Origin: Sphingomonas palmae
GTDB taxonomy: Bacteria > Pseudomonadota > Alphaproteobacteria > Sphingomonadales > Sphingomonadaceae
DNA: 64,000 nt
Assembly: GCF_900109565.1 (NCBI RefSeq)
Contig: NZ_FNZZ01000007.1
Coordinates: forward strand, 1-64,000
Direction of reading: 5' to 3'
Shown here: positions 8,980 to 17,334 of the stretch, piece after piece
Layout: the number at the start of each line of letters is the position of its first letter
How positions within the stretch are numbered: position 1 is the first letter of the stretch
The notes under the pieces: generated by a model
Database searches by the model: none
The model's input: the letters and a program-made list of their open reading frames with translations, nothing else
Told to the model about the DNA's origin: nothing
Translations under genes and position numbers: made by a program

Positions 8980-10452
8980 TTACTGTGACGTTGAAGAGCC
9001 ACTCAGCGAGGGGGTCAGGCGGGCGGCAACACTGCGGAACTTGTCGAGGGCGAGCTCAAGGCTGGCAATGATCTCCGCGGCGACCTCATCGGGTTGGGGC
9101 AGGCTGTCGGGATCGGTGGCGCTAGCATCCTTGAGCCAGAAGATGTCGAGGTTCAACTTGTCGCGCTTAGCCAGCTCCTCATACGGGAACCGGCGGAAGC
9201 GCTCGTTCTCCGTGCGGCGATGACGTTGTTGCTGCTGCCCGTAGCAGGCGACGAAGTCATCTAGGTCGGCGCGCTTCAACGGGCGCTCGCGCAGGGTGAA
9301 ACGCTTGTTGGTGCGCAGGTCATATACCCAGAGCGCTTCCGTCTCGACCCGCTCACTCGCTGGTGCAGCGTCGAAGAACAGCACGTTCGCCTTCACGCCT
9401 TGGCTGTAAAAGATGCCCGTGGGCAAACGCAGCAGGGTATGGAAGTTGAAGTCTCGTAGCAGCTTGCGGCGCAGCGTTTCGCCCGCACCGCCCTCGAACA
9501 GCACGTTATCGGGCAGCACAACGGCAGCGGCCGACTTAGTAATCGTCATGATGTGCTGGAGGAAGTTGAGCTGCTTGTTGCCCGTGGTGACGGTGAAGTC
9601 CTCCCGCACGTAGGTCTGTTGCTCGGTTTCAATCGCTCCTTCAGCGTTCACGAACTTAAATGACTGGCGCTTGCCGAACGGGGGATTCGACAGGATTACG
9701 TCGTAGCGGCCGCCGTTGTCGGCGGTGAGCGCGTCGGCATGGCGCACAGGTGATTGGTCCCCGCCGATGCCGTGCAGGTATAGGTTCATCGCACAGAGCC
9801 GCACCACCTCGGGCACAATGTCGTTGCCCGACAGCTTGGTCTCACGCAGCTGCCGGGCGATTGCACGATCGGTCGCGGCTGGCTGCTGGCGCATGTGGTC
9901 ATACGCCGAGAGGAGGAAGCCGCCCGTCCCTGCCGCGGGGTCATGGACTGTCTCGTCAGGCTGCGGGTCCATGACTTCGACGATCGCGTCAATCAGCGGT
10001 CTGGGCGTGAAGTATTGGCCCGCGCCCGAGCGCACCTCGCCGGCGTTCCGCTCCAACAGTCCCTCATAGATCGTGCCCTTCACATCGACGTTGAGCCCCA
10101 TCCAGGTCTCCGCGTCGATCAGCGCGACGAGCCGCTGGAGCCGCGCCGGATCGGCGATCTTGCTCTCGGCCTTGAGGAAGAGGGTCCCGACGATGTCGTC
10201 GCGTTTCGAAAGCTTCGCCAGCACCTCCTTGTAGTGCGTCTCCAGCTTGGCGCCGGAAAGCCCGCGCAGCGTCTCCCACCGGCAATCGGTTGGAATGGCC
10301 GAGGGCTCATTCAGCGCCGCGGTGCGCTCCTCGTCCATCTTGAGGAACAGGAGGAAGCTAATTTGGCCGAGATAGTCGCCATAGGACACGCCTTCCTCGC
10401 GGAGGACGTGAGCGTAATTCCAGACCTTGGCGACGAGCGCCTGCTCGTTCAC
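8980..10452 (-). CDS. hsdM: Type I restriction-modification DNA methyltransferase subunit
   Basis: This 490-residue N6-adenine methyltransferase acts with HsdS as the modification enzyme and with HsdR as the restriction complex. The N-terminal helical HsdM domain (about 1-130) is followed by the SAM-binding motif DPAAGTGGF (171-179), the catalytic NPPF (256-259) and GQYFTPRPLID (145-155), the usual lead-in. It starts with GTG at 10452-10450, whose TGA overlap with the preceding broken small gene (GTGA) points to translational coupling. It is the last gene of the order R-S-X-M, unlike the common R-M-S or M-S-R orders. The methylation target cannot be read from sequence. Confidence 0.95.
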   Translation of the reverse strand: MNEQALVAKVWNYAHVLREEGVSYGDYLGQISFLLFLKMDEERTAALNEPSAIPTDCRWETLRGLSGAKLETHYKEVLAKLSKRDDIVGTLFLKAESKIADPARLQRLVALIDAETWMGLNVDVKGTIYEGLLERNAGEVRSGAGQYFTPRPLIDAIVEVMDPQPDETVHDPAAGTGGFLLSAYDHMRQQPAATDRAIARQLRETKLSGNDIVPEVVRLCAMNLYLHGIGGDQSPVRHADALTADNGGRYDVILSNPPFGKRQSFKFVNAEGAIETEQQTYVREDFTVTTGNKQLNFLQHIMTITKSAAAVVLPDNVLFEGGAGETLRRKLLRDFNFHTLLRLPTGIFYSQGVKANVLFFDAAPASERVETEALWVYDLRTNKRFTLRERPLKRADLDDFVACYGQQQQRHRRTENERFRRFPYEELAKRDKLNLDIFWLKDASATDPDSLPQPDEVAAEIIASLELALDKFRSVAARLTPSLSGSSTSQ

Positions 10453-10896
10453 AGGCCCCCTCCAGTATCACCTAGCGCAAGGTTAAACGAGCACCCTTCA
10501 TGGAAGCGCTTATGCTGGTCGAGCTCTTCCCCAAGCACGCTGAGCCATCCACCATCGAGCGCCGGAAAGGCCGCCGTGATGTCTAGGTTCTTCACATCCT
10601 GCTGCATCGTCCTCATCACATGAATAGAGTTCTGAAAAGCTTGCTCACGGCCTATTGTTCTAAATGCATCTGCGCCTATCAGTCACCTGGGCATGCCGTG
10701 GTAGGCAAGCACCACCGTGTCGAAGCGGCGATATGCGACCACGCGGACGTCGTCCTCGCCGATGAGCGCACTATAGACAGGGCGGTAAAGCACTGCGTTC
10801 CAGACCAGGAGTATGCCTATGGCAATCACCGCGACACCGACAATCCGCGGCCACTTACGCCTGCGCTGGAGTGTCGCTCCACATTCTTTTAATCAT
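10449..10896 (-). pseudogene. Broken small membrane-protein gene between hsdS and hsdM
   Basis: After hsdS there is a perfect ribosome site AAGGAG and ATG 10896, but the frame stops after 13 codons (TAA). A single missing base would join it to a frame that encodes RRKWPRIVGVAVIAIGIL, a basic stretch followed by one membrane segment (about 20 residues). That frame reads on through one in-frame TGA (10683-10685), continues with sensible protein (for example LIGADAFRTIGREQAFQNSI) and ends at TGA 10449-10451, overlapping the hsdM start. The intact product would be about 148 residues with an N-terminal anchor. I do not recognise the family. Overlap with hsdM argues it was a true operon member. Two lesions suggest decay, unless recoding occurs. 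Confidence 0.6.
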
Positions 10897-10933
10897 GGCT
10901 CTCCTTGCTTGCTTCGTGCAATCTCGACATTGT

Positions 10934-12331
10934 TCATGCCAGTTCACCGCGGAAGGCGGCGGCAAGAATGGATTGGCGGAGGGCACCGGAACCGGCGAGT
11001 GTCGCAGGAATGTCGAAGCTGAGCTCTCCGGCCCGCCAGCGATCAAGTGCGATAGTCATCTCCTCAGCAGGCGGTAGCGCAATGGGGAACGCTGCTAGCT
11101 TGCTCATGCTGAGGTTATACTGTCCTGCGGAACTGCCAATGTTCGCGAGCACAGACGCGCGGAAAACGGCGCTTTCGGTGAATGCGCGTATCCACCTCCA
11201 TCGCGCGCTGTCGCCCGTCATCCTAAAACGAATGAGGTAGGATGCGTAGTGCGTCGGTGTTGCAAGCGGAGCCGACACGATGCCCGCCCGACCGATGAGG
11301 TTATCGCTCCCATTAGTGCGCACGATGAGCAGGTCACCGGGAGCAACGTAATCGCTCTCCGACAGGTCAAGGGGGACCAGAGATCGCTTCAAATCGCTAA
11401 GGTAGACTGACCCGTCACGCAGGTTAGGTATGCGCAAGACGGGCTCGCCCGTGCCGTCAGTTGCGCATTTCTGGGACGTTCCATAGCCTGCCGCCCAAGA
11501 TAGTTGGTCGAGGCTCGCCCACGTCCATCCGGCAGGCAGCGAGGGCAGGTGATTGGGATCGGGAGCCGTCGGTTCGGCATAGCGCTTCCGCGCATTCCGC
11601 GGGTCGGACATCCAGCGAGACTTGCGATCGGCGAGGATGCGGGCGAGCATGTCCGCGCCGCTCTTCGCCGGCGGAGTGGCAGCACGCCAATCGGAGGTCA
11701 GGTCGCCGGTGACGGCGGCCTTAAGCAGGGACATGCGATAGGTGGCGAGGTCGGCGCCCGCCCGCGCCAGCTCCTCTTCGCCGTCGTCCAGGTCGGAGAA
11801 CAACTCGTCGATACGCGCGACGATTTGACGTTGGATGTTGAGCGGAGGTATCGGCACCGCGTATTTGTCGAGCCTTGAAGCTTCTATGCTGCTGACGGTG
11901 GTTCCGTGCTTCGAGCACGTCAGCAGAATGTCTCTGCCCGAGTAGCGCAAGAAGTGGGCAAGGTAGCCCGGATCGACGTCTTCACGCGGCGTAAGCGCGC
12001 GCAGGTCCTGGTTGATCGTGACCTCGACCGAGGTCACTGCAACCGGGAAGGTATGCGCGAGGATGCCCGAGCGCATGACGCACAGCACCGAACCTGCGGT
12101 GATGCGCTTTGCCGACGATCTCCTGACCGCTTCCTCGGTGATGAGGTCTGCCGCGCCGGCGATCACCGAAACCTTCATGTCCTTGGGACTTACCCACGGG
12201 ATCGTGCCATCTGCCCAGAAGTCCGGCTGCGCCTTACTGGGCGTGCCGCCCCCAGTCCACCTGCCCAAGCTTCCGAGTGGCTGCGTAGGCCATGCGTAAC
12301 GCGGGACGGACACCCCGGATAGCTCAGCCAT
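10934..12331 (-). CDS. hsdS: Type I restriction-modification specificity subunit
   Basis: This 465-residue subunit chooses the bipartite DNA target. It has two target-recognition domains. The first is at about 10-160 (WVSPKDMK, then the conserved end PIPPLNIQRQIVARIDELF). The central spacer follows, with a helical stretch and RKRYAEPTAPDP, typical of the family. The second is at about 250-440 (FPIALPPAEE). ATG 12329-12331 shares one base with the hsdR stop (TGATG), so the TTG three bases upstream is not needed. The C-terminal helix reads LRQSILAAAFRGELA, the usual HsdS end, so the protein looks complete. Confidence 0.95.
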   Translation of the reverse strand: MAELSGVSVPRYAWPTQPLGSLGRWTGGGTPSKAQPDFWADGTIPWVSPKDMKVSVIAGAADLITEEAVRRSSAKRITAGSVLCVMRSGILAHTFPVAVTSVEVTINQDLRALTPREDVDPGYLAHFLRYSGRDILLTCSKHGTTVSSIEASRLDKYAVPIPPLNIQRQIVARIDELFSDLDDGEEELARAGADLATYRMSLLKAAVTGDLTSDWRAATPPAKSGADMLARILADRKSRWMSDPRNARKRYAEPTAPDPNHLPSLPAGWTWASLDQLSWAAGYGTSQKCATDGTGEPVLRIPNLRDGSVYLSDLKRSLVPLDLSESDYVAPGDLLIVRTNGSDNLIGRAGIVSAPLATPTHYASYLIRFRMTGDSARWRWIRAFTESAVFRASVLANIGSSAGQYNLSMSKLAAFPIALPPAEEMTIALDRWRAGELSFDIPATLAGSGALRQSILAAAFRGELA

Positions 12332-15027
12332 CAAGCCACCAGCGCCATCGTCAGCTCGTCAACCACCGCGTCTAGCCGCCCCGGAAAGATCGCGCGTGCG
12401 GCGATAATTCCACCACGGCGCTCGAACTGGGGCAGCTCCTGCAAGTCGCGCAGCGGCAACTCGATGTTGGCTGCAAGGTGATCACGGATCGCCTCCAGCC
12501 AGCCGAGCTGCGCCTGGTTGTAGGTGCGCCCCGCCTGCTTCTCGCGGCCGATCCACAGATTGAAGCGTCCGGCTATGTCGCTCGACAAAGGCGCGAGCGT
12601 ATCGGTAGAGCCCGTGGCGAAGCGCACGAGTGCGACGATGTCAGTCAGCGCCTTGGCTGGATTGCCGCGCACCTTGTCCCCCTGGAGCCTGCGATAGGCG
12701 CTCCATAGCTCCAGCGGCTGCAAAAGCCATGGGGGCCGCATCATTGCCGTGCGCAGTTCTTCCAGGCTTTGGTAGGTCAGTCGGGCTTGGTGCGCAGGCC
12801 GGCCGAGTAGGATCTGGAGCGCGGTAATGTCATCCCCTTGCTCCTGTATGAAGGTGCGGAAGCTGGTCGTGAGACGCTCGGCCGCAGCCGGATCAAACGC
12901 CGAAGAAATGACGATGTCGCTCGACAGATTGTCGATGACCACCTCACTTGCTCGTTTGAGCTCGACTAGCAGGTTGCGCAACAGGGGTTTATCGAACGGC
13001 ATCAAAGCCGTTTCACGTAGGCGCTGCGCCTCCTGCGCGGGGTCATCTGCCCGCTCAATACGATCCTGATCGAGAGCGTCGACCAAAGACCCTGCTAACT
13101 CGCTTAGAGAACGTCCCTGTGACGCATCAGCGACCCTCTGGCGGTCGTCGGGACTGAGCTTGCGGTCGAGCGCTGACAGACGATGTGCGAGACTGGAAAC
13201 GGTGTCCTCGTCGCTTGCACCCGAGGCGACATGTTCCAGAAGCTTCTCGAACGAAACGGTGCGCTTGCGTTCGAGCGGCTGGGTGATCGTCTTATCGCTT
13301 TCCGTGACGCCTACTGCGTCGATCAGCACGAAGCGGTCTTTCGCGACAGCATCTGGAGTCACGCGCTTTAGATCGACCGAGTTGAGTGAGCGCACGCCGC
13401 GCCCGCGCATCTGCTCGAAATAGATCGCCGAGCGCACGTCGCGGAGAAAGATGAGCACCTCGATGGGCTTCACGTCGGTGCCGGTCGCGATCATGTCGAC
13501 GGTGACAGCGATGCGAGGAAGGTATTCGGTGCGGAACTGGCCTAGGATGCGCTCGGGCTCGGTCGCGGCGTAGGTAATCTTCTTTGCGAAGTCGTTACCC
13601 TTTCCAAACACCTCCTTGGCGATCCCGACGATCTCCTCGGCGTGGTGATCGTCCTTGGCGAAGATCAGCGTCTTGGGCACATCCGTGCGGCCGGGGAACA
13701 GCTCGCTCGACAGCGTGTCGCGATAGGTCTCGAGCACCGTGCGGATCTGGTTAGGCACGACGACCGAGCGGTCGAGGTCGGAGCCGGCATAGACCAGGTC
13801 GTCGTCGAGCTGCTCGTAGCGTTGGCGCCGGGTATGTTTGTCGCGCCGGGGCACGCTGTAGCCAGCGGGAACGCGCCCGCCGTGCTCGCCAATCTGCGTG
13901 CGGATGCGGTATATCTCGAAAGGCACGTTGACCCCGTCGGCGACCGACCGCTCGTAAGGGTATTCGGCGACGAGATTCCGATTGAAGAACCCTAGTGTCG
14001 CCGGCGAGGGCGTGGCCGTGAGCCCGATGATCTGTGCATCGAAATAATCGAGAACCTGCCGCCAGCTGCCGTAGATCGAACGATGGCACTCGTCGACGAT
14101 GATGAAGTCGAAGGTCTCGGGCGGCAGCGCCGGACTGTAAGCAACGGTCCGGGTCGGAGCGTGGGCGTGCTCGAACTCGCTCTGCTCCTCATCCTCCTCG
14201 GAGATGTCGGCGCCGGTGAGCTGGGCAAACACACGCTGGATGGTGGAGATCACGACCTGGTTGGCCTTGTCCAACCCGGTGGGTCCCAACCGCTGAACGT
14301 TGTGCAATTCGGTGAACAGCCGTCCCGTGCCCGGCGGCCGATATGTCTGGAACTCCTTGAGCGTCTGCTTGCCGAGGTTGTTGCGGTCGACCAAAAACAG
14401 AACGCGGTGCGCGCCGGCATGCGCGAGCAGTCGGTAGCAGAGGGTTGCGGCGGTAAAGGTCTTTCCCGCGCCGGTCGCCATCTGGACGAGGCTGCGCGCC
14501 TGGCCCGACCTGAGAGAGTGTTCGATGCCTTCGATTGCCTCGATTTGGCATTCGCGCAAGCCGGCGGGGTCGAGGGGCGGTAGCTCGAACAGGCGCGCGC
14601 GGATGCTAGAGCCGTCCTTTAGCCAAGCATGCAGCGTGTCGGGCTTGTGAAAGCTGAACAACGGTCGGGAACGCTGATCGGGATCGACGCGGTCGGAGAA
14701 CAGTATCTCTGACCCGCTCGCCTCATAGTCGAAGCGCAGTGGCGTGCCCCAAGTCGCGAGTGTCGGCGGGGCTCCTGCTCCATAACCCACGGCCTGGTCG
14801 GCGACGCCGGAAAGGGTGAAGCCTTCCTTCTTCGCCTCAACAATACCGCACGCCTTACCATCGACCAATAGAAGGTAATCGGCCGGGCCACTCGCGAACG
14901 GATACTCCCGCACCGCCACGCCCAGCGACGCACGGCGATCCATCTCCGCGCGATCCTGAATGACCCAGCCGGCAGCTGTGAGCTGCTGATCGATCAGGTC
15001 TCGTGCCTTGGCCTCCGGCGTGCTCAT
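12331..15027 (-). CDS. hsdR: Type I restriction enzyme endonuclease/translocase subunit
   Basis: This 898-residue motor and nuclease subunit cuts unmodified DNA after translocation. The N-terminal HSDR_N nuclease domain shows the PD-(D/E)xK set: Asp50 in GPADYLLLVDG and GIVEAKKEG (Glu64, Lys66). The superfamily 2 helicase follows with Walker A MATGAGKTFTA, DECH box VDECHRSIYG, SATP-like motif LTATPSP, and motif VI QMRGRGVRSL. The C-terminal third is the helical domain that binds HsdM. It starts the R-S-X-M operon. The 250 bp upstream hold a perfect 10-bp inverted repeat that could be its operator. No lesion is seen, so restriction is probably functional. Confidence 0.95.
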   Translation of the reverse strand: MSTPEAKARDLIDQQLTAAGWVIQDRAEMDRRASLGVAVREYPFASGPADYLLLVDGKACGIVEAKKEGFTLSGVADQAVGYGAGAPPTLATWGTPLRFDYEASGSEILFSDRVDPDQRSRPLFSFHKPDTLHAWLKDGSSIRARLFELPPLDPAGLRECQIEAIEGIEHSLRSGQARSLVQMATGAGKTFTAATLCYRLLAHAGAHRVLFLVDRNNLGKQTLKEFQTYRPPGTGRLFTELHNVQRLGPTGLDKANQVVISTIQRVFAQLTGADISEEDEEQSEFEHAHAPTRTVAYSPALPPETFDFIIVDECHRSIYGSWRQVLDYFDAQIIGLTATPSPATLGFFNRNLVAEYPYERSVADGVNVPFEIYRIRTQIGEHGGRVPAGYSVPRRDKHTRRQRYEQLDDDLVYAGSDLDRSVVVPNQIRTVLETYRDTLSSELFPGRTDVPKTLIFAKDDHHAEEIVGIAKEVFGKGNDFAKKITYAATEPERILGQFRTEYLPRIAVTVDMIATGTDVKPIEVLIFLRDVRSAIYFEQMRGRGVRSLNSVDLKRVTPDAVAKDRFVLIDAVGVTESDKTITQPLERKRTVSFEKLLEHVASGASDEDTVSSLAHRLSALDRKLSPDDRQRVADASQGRSLSELAGSLVDALDQDRIERADDPAQEAQRLRETALMPFDKPLLRNLLVELKRASEVVIDNLSSDIVISSAFDPAAAERLTTSFRTFIQEQGDDITALQILLGRPAHQARLTYQSLEELRTAMMRPPWLLQPLELWSAYRRLQGDKVRGNPAKALTDIVALVRFATGSTDTLAPLSSDIAGRFNLWIGREKQAGRTYNQAQLGWLEAIRDHLAANIELPLRDLQELPQFERRGGIIAARAIFPGRLDAVVDELTMALVA

Positions 15028-15079
15028 CGGCTTCGCTTATGGAAAGAAAGCGCCGAGGATGGCAACGGTCTGATGGGCA

Positions 15080-15113
15080 AAGTTGACGCCAAATGCGGGA
15101 ATCGCGTCAACTT
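15080..15113. promoter_or_regulatory. 10-bp perfect inverted repeat upstream of hsdR
   Basis: AAGTTGACGC (15080-15089) and GCGTCAACTT (15104-15113) are perfect complements with a 14-bp spacer, 53-86 bp before the hsdR start. A further half-site GTCAAC follows at about 15127. The right arm supplies TTGACG on the minus strand, a plausible -35 element, though I see no good -10. A repressor or activator binding here would control the whole restriction-modification operon. The regulator is not apparent in the island. Confidence 0.5.
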
Positions 15114-15273
15114 AGGGCGCACTACTGTCAACCTTGCCCTGAAAGCGTTGAGTCACGTTAGCCTCGGGAAACAGCCAATCTGGTCGCTTCCCCGTGTAGT
15201 TTAGAAATGCTGCACATCAATTTAGAGGAAGTAGCCTGGCGTTTACTGCCAGCCGCAGAAGGTCAGATCATGG

Positions 15274-15858
15274 TCAATCCGGCGGCGGCGTCACGCCGAG
15301 TGCCTCGTAGTCAAGAGGCAAGACCATCCAACCGTCGGGATTGTAGATCCCGAGCCCCTCGACACCGCGTTCCTCCGCTTGCCGTTTGTGCCTGACCAGC
15401 CCCACGGTGGACCAAGCATCCCACTCGGAGCCGAGCCACTCCGAGGGTAGCACGCGGTAGTCGGCCTGAATGGCGTCGTAGAGCGCATCAGCTCGCTCCT
15501 GATTCCTCGCGAACAGAACGACCTGGTAGTCGTCATCGTCGATGTAGAAGAAGAGCTGGGTTGGCCTAGGCGGGACAGCGCGATGCGGTCGATCACCGGG
15601 AGGGAGCACCAGCCAACTTCCATCATCCTGCCGGTAACCAACACCGGGCACACCGGCAGCAATCGCCGCAACTAGATGATCTCGTGCAGGACCACCAAAA
15701 CCGGGGAGACGCTCAAGAACGGTCATCTGGGTGGAGGTATAGCCTCGAAACGATGCCAGATGCTCGTTAGCCAGCGCGATGGCATGGTCCCCATTCGTGG
15801 CGAAGACGACTGCTGCAAAGGCGATCTGGTCATGAACCTCGAACACGCCCAGCCCCAT
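15274..15858 (-). CDS. Unrecognised protein with two copies of a small repeat domain
   Basis: This is a 194-residue protein. I chose ATG 15858 because it overlaps the previous gene's stop by one base; the frame runs further upstream without a start signal. I do not recognise a named family. The protein is an internal duplication: residues 1-90 end in GVPGVGYRQDDGSWLVLPPGD, broken here as GVPGVGYRQDD and SWLVLPPGD, and residues 100-190 end in GVEGLGIYNPDGWMVLPLD. Each half also has a beta-strand/helix start (FAAVVFATNGDHAIAL; YQVVLFARNQERADALY). The neighbouring gene is a single copy of the same domain. It is soluble and acidic, with no membrane segment. It lies upstream of hsdR in the same direction. 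Confidence 0.75.
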   Translation of the reverse strand: MGLGVFEVHDQIAFAAVVFATNGDHAIALANEHLASFRGYTSTQMTVLERLPGFGGPARDHLVAAIAAGVPGVGYRQDDGSWLVLPPGDRPHRAVPPRPTQLFFYIDDDDYQVVLFARNQERADALYDAIQADYRVLPSEWLGSEWDAWSTVGLVRHKRQAEERGVEGLGIYNPDGWMVLPLDYEALGVTPPPD

Positions 15859-16136
15859 CACGCCTCCTCCGCGCCGTCGGTTGGCGAAACGATCGTCCAG
15901 CCCTTGTTGGGATCGAACTTGCCGATACCGCTGACACCGGAGGACAGCGCGTGATCGAGAGCTTCGAGGTTCAAGCCTGGCCACGCGGAATTACGCTGCT
16001 TCACCTCTAGATTAGGAAGGTCACGGTTCTCCCGTGCGAGCCAGTAAACCATATAAAGGCGCACCGCCTCATCGTAACTTGTCGCAAAGATAGTAATTGC
16101 CGATGTGCCGGCGCCAATAACCTCAAAGATGTGCAT
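15858..16136 (-). CDS. Unrecognised small protein, single copy of the same repeat domain
   Basis: This is a 92-residue protein starting MHIFEVIGAGTSAITIFATS. ATG 16136 was chosen over in-frame upstream starts because the domain begins there, in parallel with MGLGVFEVHDQIAFAAVVFA in the next gene. The shared pattern is FEV near the start, FAT-x3-D/E-A-x2-L, a tryptophan or proline-rich middle, then GVSGIGKFDPNKGWTIVSP followed by TD. Its TGA shares an A with the next ATG, so the two genes form one unit. No function can be assigned. The place between an HUH-like gene and hsdR suggests accessory or defence roles, but that is only context. Confidence 0.72.
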   Translation of the reverse strand: MHIFEVIGAGTSAITIFATSYDEAVRLYMVYWLARENRDLPNLEVKQRNSAWPGLNLEALDHALSSGVSGIGKFDPNKGWTIVSPTDGAEEA

Positions 16137-16325
16137 GTCTTTTTCTCGTCGTTGATGACGATTGACCATGACGCGACCCGTGCTTGGACGCGGGTGGGTA
16201 ATGATTGATTGATGCACTCCAGAGACATCAGACGACGCGAAGGTAAAGTCGGGACGCAAACCTCTACGAATACATCTTAAGGCAATCTGCGGAGCAGACC
16301 CAGCACATAACGCACATAGGCCTGA

Positions 16326-17096
16326 CTACTGACCCGTAATCATCTCCCAAAACTCTCTTGCACCCCCAACCATGCCGCGGGACATAGTCAGACGCCGACG
16401 ACTTAGACGATCGTCATGTCGGCGGGCAGCCTTGAGAAGGTATGTAGCATAGGCAGCTCGCTCCCTTTGGAACAGCCGCCCGTGAACGGCACGTGGTATG
16501 ACCGCGTAGCCCTTGAGACCATGGCCCGCAGCGCGAGCCACGGCGTCCATAATTTTTCCCTCGTCACCAACCTCGAAGTTTGCCGCTGCGCCATGAATAT
16601 GGAGCACGGTCTCTGCCCGAGACTTGATGCTCCAGCCCTCGATAACAAAGAACCAATCAAGGCGCGGGCGAACGCGCTTGTCGAACTCCTTCCGAATGCG
16701 ATCTCGCATCATTACGCGGGGGTCCTTGCCCGTAGTGACCCACCCCTGCTCTAGCTTCGGATGAATGTGGACGTTGAAGGTTAGCACCTTCCAGTTGTTC
16801 ATGGCCATGATCGCGAGCTGAACCTTCATCCAGCCGGACAGATCATCCCAATGCGGCATAGGGAGGCCGTTAGTCTGCCGACGGATTGGAAACGGTGTCA
16901 GCCGCTTCGCTGGTGCGGAGTCAGGCTTCCCACCGTATACTGATAGCGGCTCAAGCGCTTCGCCATACAGACGATGAAACATCTCTGCTGTGAGGCGCCC
17001 ACGCCGCAGAATCCTGTAGATTTTACGGTCACGAACCTCACGCTTGGCCTCTCGCCCGCGAGCGGCGCGCGTTCCACTTTTTCGATCAGCGCTCAA
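16326..17096 (-). CDS. HUH-like replication/relaxase-family protein (tentative)
   Basis: This 256-residue basic protein is next to the right attachment site. I do not recognise a named family with certainty, but it carries what look like the three rolling-circle Rep motifs in order: motif 1-like VLTFNVHIHP (104-113), motif 2-like VLHIHGAAANF (164-174, His-x-His) and motif 3-like RAAYATYLLKAARR (213-226) with Tyr216, Tyr219 and Lys222. An inovirus- or plasmid-type initiator, or an integrative-element relaxase, would fit. About 190 bp separate it from the next gene downstream. Upstream it faces the island end and the GCTACAA repeats. An alternative is a non-catalytic DNA-binding protein. Confidence 0.5.
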   Translation of the reverse strand: MSADRKSGTRAARGREAKREVRDRKIYRILRRGRLTAEMFHRLYGEALEPLSVYGGKPDSAPAKRLTPFPIRRQTNGLPMPHWDDLSGWMKVQLAIMAMNNWKVLTFNVHIHPKLEQGWVTTGKDPRVMMRDRIRKEFDKRVRPRLDWFFVIEGWSIKSRAETVLHIHGAAANFEVGDEGKIMDAVARAAGHGLKGYAVIPRAVHGRLFQRERAAYATYLLKAARRHDDRLSRRRLTMSRGMVGGAREFWEMITGQ

Positions 17097-17237
17097 GAAG
17101 TGATTGCAACGGTCAACATGTGTCGGCCTGCTACCGCACCATGCTCCGGAACTCCAGCATCAGCCCCGAGATTCGAGGAGGCTAAGCTGCTGGCCGTCAT
17201 CAGAACCAACGCCTGAGTCAATCAGGAAAGATAGCCC

Positions 17238-17257
17238 TGCTACAAAGACTGCTACAA
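17238..17257 (+). repeat. Two TGCTACAA repeats at the right end of the island
   Basis: Perfect octamers lie at 17238-17245 and 17250-17257, 12 bp apart and about 52-71 bp inside the right attachment repeat. They match the set beside the left attachment site in sequence, orientation and spacing. They are probably arm-type sites for the island integrase. Confidence 0.55.
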
Positions 17258-17308
17258 GCATGTGCGACAACGTCATGCCTAAATAACTGTAATCGCTGTA
17301 TTTTTATG

Positions 17309-17334
17309 AGTTGGCTGGGGCGGCAGGATTCGAA
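17309..17334. repeat. Attachment-site repeat at the tRNA-Gln 3' end
   Basis: This copy is identical to 3348-3373 over 26 bp. It covers the tRNA-Gln 3' half of the T arm, the acceptor stem and CCA plus three flanking bases, so integration left the tRNA intact. It marks the right end of the island. Confidence 0.9.

Larger units (their letters stand above)
3348..17334. mobile_element. tRNA-Gln-integrated genomic island carrying defence genes
   Basis: The ends are a 26-bp perfect direct repeat (3348-3373 and 17309-17334). The right copy includes the 3' end of intact tRNA-Gln, and the left copy is an orphan fragment of it. Inside are a tyrosine integrase at the left end, a serine recombinase, a DUF262-PIN pair, a type I restriction-modification operon, two novel repeat-domain genes and an HUH-like protein. 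Most genes from 8980 rightwards are on the minus strand. No conjugation genes are seen, so this is an integrative element that would need help to transfer. The DUF262-PIN block is visibly AT-richer than the rest, which suggests the island was assembled from several sources. Confidence 0.85.
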
